NCBI RefSeq assembly: GCF_016862095.1
Contig: NZ_BOMH01000062.1
Span: 1 to 61,561, forward strand
Origin: Actinoplanes cyaneus
GTDB lineage: Bacteria; Actinomycetota; Actinomycetes; Mycobacteriales; Micromonosporaceae
Direction: 5' to 3'
Length of the DNA: 61,561 bases
Position numbers and translations under genes: made by a program. Within the stretch, counting starts at the first letter, position 1, and each line of letters starts with the position of its first letter. The notes under the pieces were generated by a model, which searched no databases, had not been told where the DNA came from, and saw only the letters and a list, made by a program, of their open reading frames with translations. Below, in pieces: positions 8,751 through 16,009 of the stretch.

Positions 8751-9749
8751 GTGTCGATGGCCGACGTCGCCAAGCTCGCCGGGGTCTCCTCACAGACCGT
8801 CTCCCGGGTGGCCAACGGGCAGGCAGGGGTGGTCGAGTCCACCCGCGAACAGGTGCTCGCCGCCATGCGGGAGCTCGGCTACCGGCCGAACAGCGCGGCA
8901 CGGTCGTTGCGGTACGGGCGGTTCAACACGCTCGGGGTGATCCTTTTCGGGCTCTCGTCGACGGGCAACAGTCGTACTGTCGAAGCCATCGCCACCCACG
9001 CGGCCGCCGAAGGCTATGCGATCACGCTGATCCCCGTCGGGGCGCCCACTCAGGACAATGTGCTCGGCGCGTTCACCCGGATGGGCGAGCTGGCGGTCGA
9101 CGGCGTCATCGTGATCATCGAAGTGCACCTGCTGGACGCGGCGACCCCGGCCCTGCCGCCCGGCGTGCACGTGGTGGTCGTCGACTCGGATGCGGGAGAG
9201 CGTTATCCGGTGGTCGACACCGACCAGGCCGACGGCGCCCGGCAGGCCGTCCGGCACCTGCTCGAGCTGGGACATCCCACCGTGTGGCACATCGCGGGGC
9301 CGGCCGAGTCGTACTCCGCGGAGCGCCGCGCCCTGGCCTGGCGCACCGTCCTCGAGGAAGCGGGACGGCCGGTGCCGCCGGTCGGGCGCGGGGACTGGTC
9401 CGCCGAAAGCGGATACCGGGCCGGGCTCGAACTCCCGCCGGCCTGCACCGCGGTCTTCGTGGCCAACGACCAGATGGCGCTCGGGGTGCTGCGGGCGCTG
9501 AACGAGCAGGGGCGGCGCGTGCCCGCGGACGTCAGCGTGGTCGGGTTCGACGACATCGCGGACGCGTCGTCGTACCTGCCGCCGCTGACGACGGTCCACC
9601 AGGACTTCGCCGAGGTCGGGCGCCGGTGCGTGGAAGCGCTCCTGGAGCAGATCAGCGCCGGGCCGGGCGGTCCCGGCACCGACCTCGTGCCGACGCACCT
9701 GGTCGTCCGGGGCAGCACCGCTCCCTACCGGGGTGGCGCCGCGCCCTAA
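8751..9749 (+). CDS. LacI family transcriptional regulator
   Basis: From the GTG at 8751 this is 332 residues: an N-terminal LacI helix-turn-helix (MADVAKLAGVSSQTVSRVAN) with the hinge helix, then a type 1 periplasmic-binding-like sensor domain to the end. It is divergent from the galactoside operon and should repress it through the two palindromes between them. The start is doubtful. No ribosome site precedes 8751, while AAGGAG at 8678-8683 is ideally spaced before an in-frame ATC at 8691, which would add 20 residues ending in the basic GRRKQR typical of these proteins. Confidence 0.92.
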   Translation: MSMADVAKLAGVSSQTVSRVANGQAGVVESTREQVLAAMRELGYRPNSAARSLRYGRFNTLGVILFGLSSTGNSRTVEAIATHAAAEGYAITLIPVGAPTQDNVLGAFTRMGELAVDGVIVIIEVHLLDAATPALPPGVHVVVVDSDAGERYPVVDTDQADGARQAVRHLLELGHPTVWHIAGPAESYSAERRALAWRTVLEEAGRPVPPVGRGDWSAESGYRAGLELPPACTAVFVANDQMALGVLRALNEQGRRVPADVSVVGFDDIADASSYLPPLTTVHQDFAEVGRRCVEALLEQISAGPGGPGTDLVPTHLVVRGSTAPYRGGAAP

Positions 9750-9959
9750 TCCAGCGGCACCCCAGCCCATCCCGGCGACACCTCGACCCACCCCAGCGGA
9801 ACCCCAGCGTGTCGCGCCTTACCCCGGCGGCATCGCGCCCTACCCCGGCGGCATCGCGGCCCACCCGGCACCGCGGCCCACCCCAGTGTCGGCTGACCGA
9901 CCCTTCCGCTGCCGCGGAGCTGACAGGCTGGTCCCCTACGCGGGTGAGAGGGGAACACA
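9750..9959. repeat. Intergenic CCCCAGCG/CCCCGGCGG low-complexity repeat
   Basis: The gap is built from short related units. The clearest is an exact 18-bp direct repeat (TACCCCGGCGGCATCGCG) at 9820-9837 and 9841-9858, period 21. Degenerate CACCCCAGCG units lie before and after. No convincing gene is seen. Confidence 0.6.
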
Positions 9960-10352
9960 ATGGACAGCGCCACTCTGCTGGAGAAGGCCAAGGCGGCAAC
10001 CGACAACGCCACGGTGAGACGTGTCTTCGGTGAGCCGATCGAGCGGGACGGGATCGTCCTGCTGCCGGTCGCCACCGTGAGCGCGGGCGGTGGGGGCGGG
10101 GCCGGCAAGGGCTTCGCCGGCAAGACCGAGAACCCCGACCCGGCCGGCGAGCCGTCGCAGGGTGAGGGCTCGGGCGGGGGGTTCGGACTGAACGCGAAGC
10201 CCGCCGGGGTCTTCATCCTCAAGGACGGCGACGTCACCTGGAAGCCGGCGCTCGACGTCAACAAGATCGTCGTCGGCGGTCAGGTGATCGCGGTCGTGGC
10301 CCTGCTGGTCGCCCGCTCGATCCTCCGGCGCCAGTTGCGCAAGCGCCGCTGA
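9960..10352 (+). CDS. YtfJ/GerW-family protein
   Basis: This 130-residue protein matches the GerW (YtfJ) family: an N-terminal region with VRRVFGEPIERDGIVLLPVATV, a glycine-rich middle, and FGLNAKPAGVFILKDGDVTWKPALDVNKI. A hydrophobic C-terminal stretch (GGQVIAVVALLVARSIL) followed by Arg/Lys residues suggests a membrane tail. In Bacillus the family is linked to sporulation; in actinobacteria the role is unknown. GAGAGGGGAACACA precedes the ATG. Confidence 0.85.
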   Translation: MDSATLLEKAKAATDNATVRRVFGEPIERDGIVLLPVATVSAGGGGGAGKGFAGKTENPDPAGEPSQGEGSGGGFGLNAKPAGVFILKDGDVTWKPALDVNKIVVGGQVIAVVALLVARSILRRQLRKRR

Positions 10353-10382
10353 CCCACCGGCCAGGCACCGCGGCGCGACCTC

Positions 10383-10439
10383 CCGGCTGGTGCTCATGGA
10401 CGTTATGAGGCACGAATAACGTCCATGAGCACCAGCCGG
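10383..10439. repeat. CCGGCTGG-family hairpin, copy 1
   Basis: Two perfectly complementary 24-base arms (10383-10406 and 10416-10439) flank a 9-base loop. The arm starts CCGGCTGGTGCTCATGG and ends CGTTAT. The same arm ends occur in several other intergenic regions of this window. Confidence 0.9.
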
Positions 10440-10787
10440 AACCGCAACCCGCGCCGCCGGCCGGACCCCAGCGGACGTCGCGGCCTCGGCTGGTGCTCAT
10501 GGGCGTTATGAGGAACGAATAACGTCCATGAGGACCAGCCGGGACCGTGAGCCGCGACGCCGGCCGGGCTCCGGCAAAGGTCGCGGCCTTGCGACTGTCA
10601 GGGTGATGACCGTGCTCGCCGAGTCGGCCCGTGCAACGGTCTTCTGCTCTGACCGGGACCGGCCACGGACGTCGCCCTGGAGGGCTGAGCGTTCTGGGCG
10701 CGCCAGCGCCCTGCTCGGCCCGGAAGGGTCCCCGCGGGAGCGACGATCCGGACCACGGCGGACGTAGGACCTGAAGATCTTGATCGG
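10440..10787 (-). repeat. Long dispersed intergenic element, copy A
   Basis: Read on the minus strand from about 10780 down to the hairpin at 10488, this DNA aligns with the plus strand of 52620-52960. A block of about 110 bases aligns without gaps and differs at only about 15 positions. Differences are spread over all three codon positions, so although an open frame spans it, it does not look like protein-coding sequence. It fills the gap between the YtfJ-like gene and the ABC permease. Confidence 0.75.
10488..10540. repeat. CCGGCTGG-family hairpin, copy 2
   Basis: Arms of 22 bases (10488-10509 and 10519-10540) match with two mismatches and have a loop nearly identical to copy 1. This hairpin borders the longer dispersed element that continues to about 10780. 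Confidence 0.9.
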
Positions 10788-11462
10788 TCATGGCTCCGGG
10801 TAGTGGGCTATGCGGAGGCGGTGGGCGAAGACCGCGAGGGTGCCGGCGGTGCAGACGATCCAGACGACGGCGAAGTGGGTGAGGCCGCGCCAGAGGTAGT
10901 CGATGCCGGTGTCGTCGACGGCGTAGGTGCCGATCTCGCGGATCGACCAGAACGGCATGAGCTTGGCGACCAGACCGGCCGGGTCGGCGAGCATCTGCAC
11001 GGCGCAGACGCTGAGCAGGGCGAGCGCGCCTTCCAGTTCGCGCGGCAGCAGGGCGCCGACGAGACTGCCGAAGGGCGCCGCGACCAGGGCGGCGAGCAGC
11101 ATGATCAGGCCCGCCGCGAACGGGTGCGGGACGCGTTGGTCGAGGCTGATCAGCGCCCAGTAGCCGAGGGCCAGCAGGGCGCCGGCGCCGCTCATGGCCA
11201 GCAGGCGGCCGCTGACCAGGCCGGCTACGGAGGCGCCGTTGAGGCGCAGGCGCGGGTCGACGCCGCGGGACGCGTTCATCACGAAGAGGGTGAGGGTGGA
11301 GATCGACCAGCCGATGCCGAGGGAGAGCATCCGGATCGACTGGCCGGTCTGGTCGCGCCGGACCAGGTAGAACCAGAGCGGCAGGGAGATCACCAGGAGC
11401 ACCGCTGTCCGGCGGCGGCTCACCTCGCGGGCCGAGAGCCCCGCCACGACGAGAGCGGTCAC
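10788..11462 (-). CDS. ABC-2 type membrane protein of an exporter
   Basis: This 224-residue protein has about six hydrophobic segments and no soluble domain, typical of the permease half of small ABC exporters. The start is GTG at 11462, overlapping the TGA of the ATPase gene as GTGA. It is the third gene in the order PadR regulator, ATPase, permease, which usually encodes an efflux system under local control. The substrate cannot be read from the sequence. Confidence 0.75.
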   Translation of the reverse strand: MTALVVAGLSAREVSRRRTAVLLVISLPLWFYLVRRDQTGQSIRMLSLGIGWSISTLTLFVMNASRGVDPRLRLNGASVAGLVSGRLLAMSGAGALLALGYWALISLDQRVPHPFAAGLIMLLAALVAAPFGSLVGALLPRELEGALALLSVCAVQMLADPAGLVAKLMPFWSIREIGTYAVDDTGIDYLWRGLTHFAVVWIVCTAGTLAVFAHRLRIAHYPEP

Positions 11463-12268
11463 CGCTGCTCCCCCAGGTCCAGAACGTGGTCGACGGTCGA
11501 CAGGTCGTGCAGCAGGTGGGTGACGACGACCACGGCCCGGCCGGCGTCGCGCCAGCTGTGGACCTGGCGCCAGAAATCGACGTACGTTCCCTGGTCGAAG
11601 CCCTGATACGGCTCGTCGAGCAGCAGCAGGTCGGGGGCGTGCAACTCGCCGAGGACCAGGTTCAGTTTCTGCCGGGTGCCGCCGGAGAGCTGCTGGGCAC
11701 GCTGGGCCGGCTCGGGGCGCCAGGCCAGCCGGGCGGCCAGGTGCGCACCGGTCGAGCGGGCCCGGCGCGGGACCACCCCGGCGGCCGCCCCGAAGAGGGT
11801 GAAGTGCTCGTCGGCGGTGAGCCAGCCGGCGGTGCCACCGTCCTGCGGGACGTAACCGACGCGGCGGGTGCGGCGGACCTGCCCGGCGTCGGGGCGGGTC
11901 AGGCCGGCGCAGATGCGCAGCAGCGTGGACTTGCCGCAGCCGTTCGCGCCGACGACGGCGGCGACCTCCCCGCCCCGGACCGTCAGGTCGACGTTGTCGA
12001 AGACGGTGCGGCGGCGGTAGCGCTTCCCGACGCCGGTGAGATTGAGCAGGACCGGACCGGCCTGCGTGAAGCGTGGCGGGGCCGCGACCGGGGCGGCGAG
12101 CTCGGCGACCAGGTGCCGGGCATAGAGGTGAGGTGGCCCGAACAGGCCACCCGGGTCGCAGGCCTGCTCGGCGGCCTGGGCGGCGGTGTCCTCGGTGAGC
12201 CGCCGGGCCCGCGCCTGCTGGACACCGAGCCGGACCAGCTCGGCCAGGAAACGCTCGGGCCAGCTCAC
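11459..12268 (-). CDS. ABC transporter ATP-binding protein with N-terminal extension
   Basis: Start GTG at 12268 gives 269 residues; it overlaps the PadR stop as GTGA. The NBD has Walker A GANGCGKST, Q-loop YVPQDG, signature LSGGTRQK, Walker B LLLLDEP and the switch His in VVTHLLHD. An unusual helical extension of about 75 residues precedes the NBD and is not part of the transporter fold. It resembles the short permease-prefix segments seen near PadR genes. It should energise the adjacent permease. Confidence 0.88.
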   Translation of the reverse strand: MSWPERFLAELVRLGVQQARARRLTEDTAAQAAEQACDPGGLFGPPHLYARHLVAELAAPVAAPPRFTQAGPVLLNLTGVGKRYRRRTVFDNVDLTVRGGEVAAVVGANGCGKSTLLRICAGLTRPDAGQVRRTRRVGYVPQDGGTAGWLTADEHFTLFGAAAGVVPRRARSTGAHLAARLAWRPEPAQRAQQLSGGTRQKLNLVLGELHAPDLLLLDEPYQGFDQGTYVDFWRQVHSWRDAGRAVVVVTHLLHDLSTVDHVLDLGEQR

Positions 12269-12597
12269 TGCGCCTCCCCGACGGGAGCCAGCAGGATGTC
12301 GACGCCGGAGCGGAATCGGGCCCACTGGGCGGACTGCTCGGCGAGCACGGAAAGCCCGGCCGGCGTTATCTCGTAGTACTTCCGGCGGGGGCCGGACTCG
12401 GACGGCGCCCAACTCGGCACCGCGAGGCCCTGCTCTTCGAGGCGCAGCAGCGCAGGATAGAGAGTGCCGCCGGGAACGTCGGCGACCCCGGCCGCGGCCA
12501 GGCGCTGCGCCAGACCGTAACCGTAGTCGGCCCGCTCGCGGAGCATGGCCAGCAGGCACAGATCGAGGAAGCCGTGCAGCCACGGCTTGGGCATCAT
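12265..12597 (-). CDS. PadR family transcriptional regulator
   Basis: This 110-residue winged-helix protein has the PadR core LRERADYGYGLAQRLAAAG, GTLYPALLRLEEQGL and the wing GPRRKYYEITPAG. It heads the ABC exporter operon and probably represses it. ATG at 12597 or 12594 are both possible. The large palindrome immediately upstream is its likely operator. Confidence 0.9.
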   Translation of the reverse strand: MMPKPWLHGFLDLCLLAMLRERADYGYGLAQRLAAAGVADVPGGTLYPALLRLEEQGLAVPSWAPSESGPRRKYYEITPAGLSVLAEQSAQWARFRSGVDILLAPVGEAQ

Positions 12598-12598
12598 G

Positions 12599-12633
12599 TA
12601 GTCAGGCTAACTGCTTAGCAGACAGTCTGACTA
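12599..12633. promoter_or_regulatory. Nested palindrome, likely PadR operator
   Basis: Outer arms TAGTCAG (12599-12605) and CTGACTA (12627-12633) and an inner palindrome CTGCTTAGCAG (12611-12621) share the same centre at 12616. The site abuts the PadR start codon and lies in the 79-bp gap facing the sigma factor gene, so it could control both directions. Confidence 0.7.
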
Positions 12634-12676
12634 GTCGGTTACAGAAAGATAAAGGTCGAGAGGACGGTGCACAGAA

Positions 12677-13219
12677 GTGGGGGTGGCAGGCGTCGATGGG
12701 GATGTGACCTTCGAGCAATTCGCGATGGCCCGGCTGCCCAGTCTCCTGCGCTACGCGGTCGTCCTCACCGGCGACCGTCATCTGGCCCAGGACGTGGTGC
12801 AGGAGGTGCTGGCCCGCGCCCACGTCAAGTGGCGGCGGATCAGCAGCGCGGACTCTCCGGAGGCGTATGTCCGGCGCATGGTGCTCAACGAGTACCTGTC
12901 CTGGCGGCGCTCCTGGGCGGTCCGCAATCTGCACTTCGCCGGTGAGCGACTGGTCGAGATCGACGACGCCCGGGGCGGGGTCCACGACCACGCCGACCGG
13001 ATCGCCGAGTCCGACGAGCTCTGGAACCGGCTGGCCACGCTCGGGCGCAAGCAGCGTGCCGTGCTCGTACTCCGCTACTACGAGCAATTGGACGACGACA
13101 GCATCGCGGACCTGCTCAACTGCTCACCGGCGACGGTGCGCAGCCAGGCGTCGAAGGCACTCCGAACGCTCCGGCTGGAGTCGGAGCGACAGTTACAGTT
13201 TGCTGAGGAGAAGTCGTGA
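12677..13219 (+). CDS. SigE-family ECF RNA polymerase sigma factor
   Basis: This 180-residue protein has region 2 (LLRYAVVLTGDRHLAQDVVQEVLARAHVKW split over the -10 binding helices) and region 4 (LVLRYYEQLDDDSIADLLNC with SPATVRSQASKAL). This matches the actinobacterial SigE-like ECF group that lacks a zinc anti-sigma factor. Start is GTG at 12677, with a second GTG two codons on. Its stop overlaps the next gene by four bases (GTGA), so the membrane protein behind it is a candidate regulator. Confidence 0.9.
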   Translation: MGVAGVDGDVTFEQFAMARLPSLLRYAVVLTGDRHLAQDVVQEVLARAHVKWRRISSADSPEAYVRRMVLNEYLSWRRSWAVRNLHFAGERLVEIDDARGGVHDHADRIAESDELWNRLATLGRKQRAVLVLRYYEQLDDDSIADLLNCSPATVRSQASKALRTLRLESERQLQFAEEKS

Positions 13220-14013
13220 CCGACCACGGTGACCGGCTCCGCGAGGCCTTCGTGAGCCGCGAGTCCCACACACCGGACCCAGCCGAGGTTTACGCCAGGG
13301 TTGTCGAGCTTTCCGCGAAACACAAGTGGCGCCGTCGTGGTGCGACGGTGGCCGGGGGTGCCGCGCTGGGCGCCGGCCTGATCGCCGCGGTGGTCAACCT
13401 GCCGGCGATCCTGCCCGGCGATCCGTCGTCGGGCAACTCCAGCGCCACGGCTCCCTTCGTGGCCGCGGCGCCCGCCTCGCCGAGCGCGAGCGCGAGCGCG
13501 GACCCGGAGAAGGAGTGGGACGCCTACTGGGACGCCGGCTACGGCGCCGAGGAGGCGTCCGAGCTGGCCAAGTTGTGGAACATGCCGGCCGGTGACCTCG
13601 GTGCGGTCAAGGCCGAGGCCGGCCGTCGCCTGCTGGCCGGTCAGACCCTGCCGGTCGAGCCGGCGGCCGTCGAGGAGATCCCCGCCTCGGTCAAGAAGTT
13701 CTTCGCCGCCGGCTACGACTACGACGACGCGGTCAAGCTGGCCAAGCTCTGGAAGCTGAAGACGGCGTACGACGCCAAGGTCGCGGGCGGGGAGAAGCTG
13801 CTCGCCGGCAAGAAGCTCCCGGTCAAGCCGGACCCGGCCAACGTCAAGGAGGCCCAGGAGGAGGCGCAGGTCTCGGCCTTCTTCCAGGCGGGCTACGACG
13901 TCGAGGACGCGGACAAGCTGGCCAAGCTGTGGAAGCTGCCGACGGCGTACGACGCCAAGGTTGCGGGTGGCAAGAAGATCATGGCGGGCCAGTCCCTCCC
14001 GATCAAGCCGTGA
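13216..14013 (+). CDS. Membrane-anchored protein with three tandem GYD-KLAKLWK repeats, possible anti-sigma factor
   Basis: The 265-residue protein has a cytoplasmic N-terminal segment of about 35 residues, one membrane helix (VAGGAALGAGLIAAVVNLPAIL), a Ser/Ala linker, then three repeats of about 50-60 residues. Each repeat carries a GY.-.EDA-KLAKLW core, a TAYDAKVAGG segment and an LLAG-LP-KP end; the first copy is the most diverged. Coupling to the sigma gene suggests that the short N-terminal segment holds the sigma factor and the outer repeats sense something. This is inference; I know no family name for the repeat. Confidence 0.8.
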   Translation: MTDHGDRLREAFVSRESHTPDPAEVYARVVELSAKHKWRRRGATVAGGAALGAGLIAAVVNLPAILPGDPSSGNSSATAPFVAAAPASPSASASADPEKEWDAYWDAGYGAEEASELAKLWNMPAGDLGAVKAEAGRRLLAGQTLPVEPAAVEEIPASVKKFFAAGYDYDDAVKLAKLWKLKTAYDAKVAGGEKLLAGKKLPVKPDPANVKEAQEEAQVSAFFQAGYDVEDADKLAKLWKLPTAYDAKVAGGKKIMAGQSLPIKP

Positions 14014-15059
14014 CCCCGAGGTTGCGCCGGCGCACCGGCTTCGAGATCGAGCTGATGGCCCCGCCCGGGGTCAGCCGGCGCACCCTCGCCATGGACCTGG
14101 CCGGACGCTGTGGGGGCAGTGTCCGGCCGGTGTGGCACCACGACAGCGAGCCGTCCCTGGTCCCCGGCCTCGGGCGGTTCCTGCACCTCACCCAGGGGTT
14201 CGAGGTGCGGCGCCCGGACGGGACGCCGCTGTGCACCCTGGTCGACGACATCACGCTGCTGGCGGGGCTCGACCCGAAGGCTCCCCCGCTGCCCGGCTGG
14301 TTCCGGGTCCTCACCGACGACTCGCGGCTGCTGCGGTTGCTCGCGCGGCACAGCGATCCCGGCGGGACGATCGGCACGGCGCTGGACGGGGTCGCCGCGC
14401 TGTGGGGCAGCCCGGTGCAGCGGCACGGCATCGTCTACCGGCTGAACGATGCCGCGGACGCGACGATCGCCCTGGCCGCACCGCTCGGCGGGGAACGGGA
14501 ACGGCCCTGCGAGATCGTGACGCCGCCGCTGACCGGGGACCACTCCGCCGCACTGGAGGAACTGCTGGCGCCGGCCCGCGAGCTGGGGTTCACCGTTCCC
14601 CACGAGGCGGCCGTGCACCTGCACGTGGACGGCGGGCCCTTCCGGGCGCCGCACGCGCTGGCCAACCTGATCCGGCTCTTCGCCTACTGGCGCGAGCCGC
14701 TGCGGGAGGTGCTGCGCACCAACCCGGCCTGCCGCCGGCTCGCTCCCCTGCCCGGGCCGCTGGTGGAGGCGGTTCAGGGCATTCCCTCGTACGAGGGGTT
14801 GCGCGCGGCCGCGACGGCGGGCGAGCTGACCAAGTACTTCGACGTGAACCTGACCCAGTTGCTGACGGACACGCCCGTGCGGGACACGGTGGAGATCCGG
14901 ATCCTGCCGGGCGCGATCTCGGCCGGGCCGATCGTGGACCAGGCCGCGCTGGTGGAGTTGCTGCTGGATCGCTGCCTGGACCCGGCGCCGATCCCGCCCG
15001 GGAACGACGTCGAGGGGCTGCTCGAACTGGCCGCGGAGGCGCTCGCCGCCCGCCCCTGA
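14010..15059 (+). CDS. Amidoligase-family protein
   Basis: Start GTG at 14010 overlaps the previous stop as GTGA and gives 349 residues. The opening TGFEIELMAPPG is the first strand of the amidoligase (PF12224) fold related to glutamine synthetase and gamma-glutamylcysteine ligase. Later AVHLHVDGGPF and VEIRILPG match the metal and nucleotide-binding strands of that fold. It should catalyse an ATP-dependent amide bond on an unknown carboxylate. Being third in an operon with a sigma factor and a surface repeat protein is unusual. Confidence 0.82.
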   Translation: MTPRLRRRTGFEIELMAPPGVSRRTLAMDLAGRCGGSVRPVWHHDSEPSLVPGLGRFLHLTQGFEVRRPDGTPLCTLVDDITLLAGLDPKAPPLPGWFRVLTDDSRLLRLLARHSDPGGTIGTALDGVAALWGSPVQRHGIVYRLNDAADATIALAAPLGGERERPCEIVTPPLTGDHSAALEELLAPARELGFTVPHEAAVHLHVDGGPFRAPHALANLIRLFAYWREPLREVLRTNPACRRLAPLPGPLVEAVQGIPSYEGLRAAATAGELTKYFDVNLTQLLTDTPVRDTVEIRILPGAISAGPIVDQAALVELLLDRCLDPAPIPPGNDVEGLLELAAEALAARP

Positions 15060-15084
15060 CCGGCGGGCTGCCGGGGCAGGCGTG

Positions 15085-15837
15085 TCAGGAGAGGTCGGCG
15101 AGCAGGTCGCGGGCCGCCGGGGCGATGCGCGGGGTCACGCCGAGGGCGGTCAGCAGCTCGGTGGCCGCGGCCATCTCCTCCCGCCGGCGGACGGCGTGCT
15201 TCTTCGAGCCGTCGACCAGCCGGTCCAGCGTGGCCGCGTCGGCCTTCACGAACTCGGCCGCGATGGTGCCGCGCAGCCACCCGGACAGGCCGGCCGCTTC
15301 GGCCGCGGCGAGCGCCTCGACGACAGCGGCGGCCATGCCCTTGTAGAAGACGCTGCGCAGGAGCTTGCGGGTGGCGGCGGTGCCGGGCGGGCCGTCGAGG
15401 ACGACCACGTCGGCGCCGAGATCGGTGAGGATGCCGGCGAGACGGGCGGCCGCCGGGCCGGACATGGTCATCGGGGTGCGCAGGCCGTTGCCCGGCACCG
15501 GGGACATCAGGGCCACGTCGACGACGTCGACGGCACCGGCCGCCTCGGTGCTGAGCCGCTGCTTCAAGCCCGGCGCCGCCGTGTTGCAGTCGGCCCAGAT
15601 CGCGCCGGGCTCACACGCGGAGAGGGACGCGCGCAGGGCTTCGACGGCGTCGGCGGCGCTGGTGACGCTGAGGATCACTCCGGCGCCACGAACCGCGTCG
15701 GCGTCGCTGCCCGCGGCGATGACGCCGGACGGCGGGGCGACGCGAGGGTCGAAGCCGCGGACGGTGGCGCCGGCCGCCACGAGATCGGCGGCGATCAGGC
15801 TGCCGGCCTCGCCCAGCCCCAGCACAGAAATGATCAT
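15085..15837 (-). CDS. NAD-binding dehydrogenase, 6-phosphogluconate/hydroxyisobutyrate type with DUF1932
   Basis: Start ATG at 15837 follows GGAGG and gives 250 residues. The N terminus is a Rossmann fold (VLGLGEAGSLIAADLVAAGATVRGFDP), the middle has the substrate-site segment MSPVPGNG, and the C-terminal half is the DUF1932 helical domain with the catalytic Lys in RKLLRSVFYKGM. It is divergent from the galB-galC-galD genes across 172 bp. It may oxidise an intermediate of the same aromatic pathway, but that is only inferred from position. Confidence 0.8.
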   Translation of the reverse strand: MIISVLGLGEAGSLIAADLVAAGATVRGFDPRVAPPSGVIAAGSDADAVRGAGVILSVTSAADAVEALRASLSACEPGAIWADCNTAAPGLKQRLSTEAAGAVDVVDVALMSPVPGNGLRTPMTMSGPAAARLAGILTDLGADVVVLDGPPGTAATRKLLRSVFYKGMAAAVVEALAAAEAAGLSGWLRGTIAAEFVKADAATLDRLVDGSKKHAVRRREEMAAATELLTALGVTPRIAPAARDLLADLS

Positions 15838-15902
15838 GACGACACCTCCGGGATCGCCTGACGCATCGGCGATCATAGGCAGCCTCACAGATAGTCGACA
15901 TG

Positions 15903-15982
15903 ATTGTCAACAATTGTCTCGGCGGAGCGTGTGGCCTAACCTGAACCGCGTAGCGCCGCTGCGACGGCCTCTTGTTGACAAT
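15903..15982. promoter_or_regulatory. Promoter with two inverted TTGTCAACAA sites before galB
   Basis: TTGTCAACAA occurs at 15904-15913 and its exact reverse complement TTGTTGACAA at 15972-15981. Between them TTGTCT (15914-15919) and TAACCT (15937-15942), 17 bases apart, look like a sigma-70 type promoter. One site overlaps the -35 element and the other lies about 25 bases past the expected start, the classic layout for a repressor. TTGT-two-ACAA sites suit GntR/FCD regulators. Confidence 0.6.
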
Positions 15983-16009
15983 CTTATCGGCAAACACTGG
16001 GGAGCCTCG

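Noticed and set aside
9820..9858. Possible small CRISPR or coding repeat (PYPGGIA units)
   Set aside because: Only two perfect 18-bp units with 3-bp spacing and no spacers or cas genes; simple low-complexity DNA.
10258..10791. Open frames over the dispersed element (also 52561-52938) with similar peptides containing WSGSSLPRGP
   Set aside because: Differences between copies are not concentrated at third codon positions, there is no ribosome site at a sensible start, and the frames run into the hairpins, so they are treated as non-coding.
15085..15837. LigC-type dehydrogenase for the aromatic pathway
   Set aside because: The DUF1932 domain and catalytic segment belong to the hydroxyacid/6-phosphogluconate group, not to LigC.
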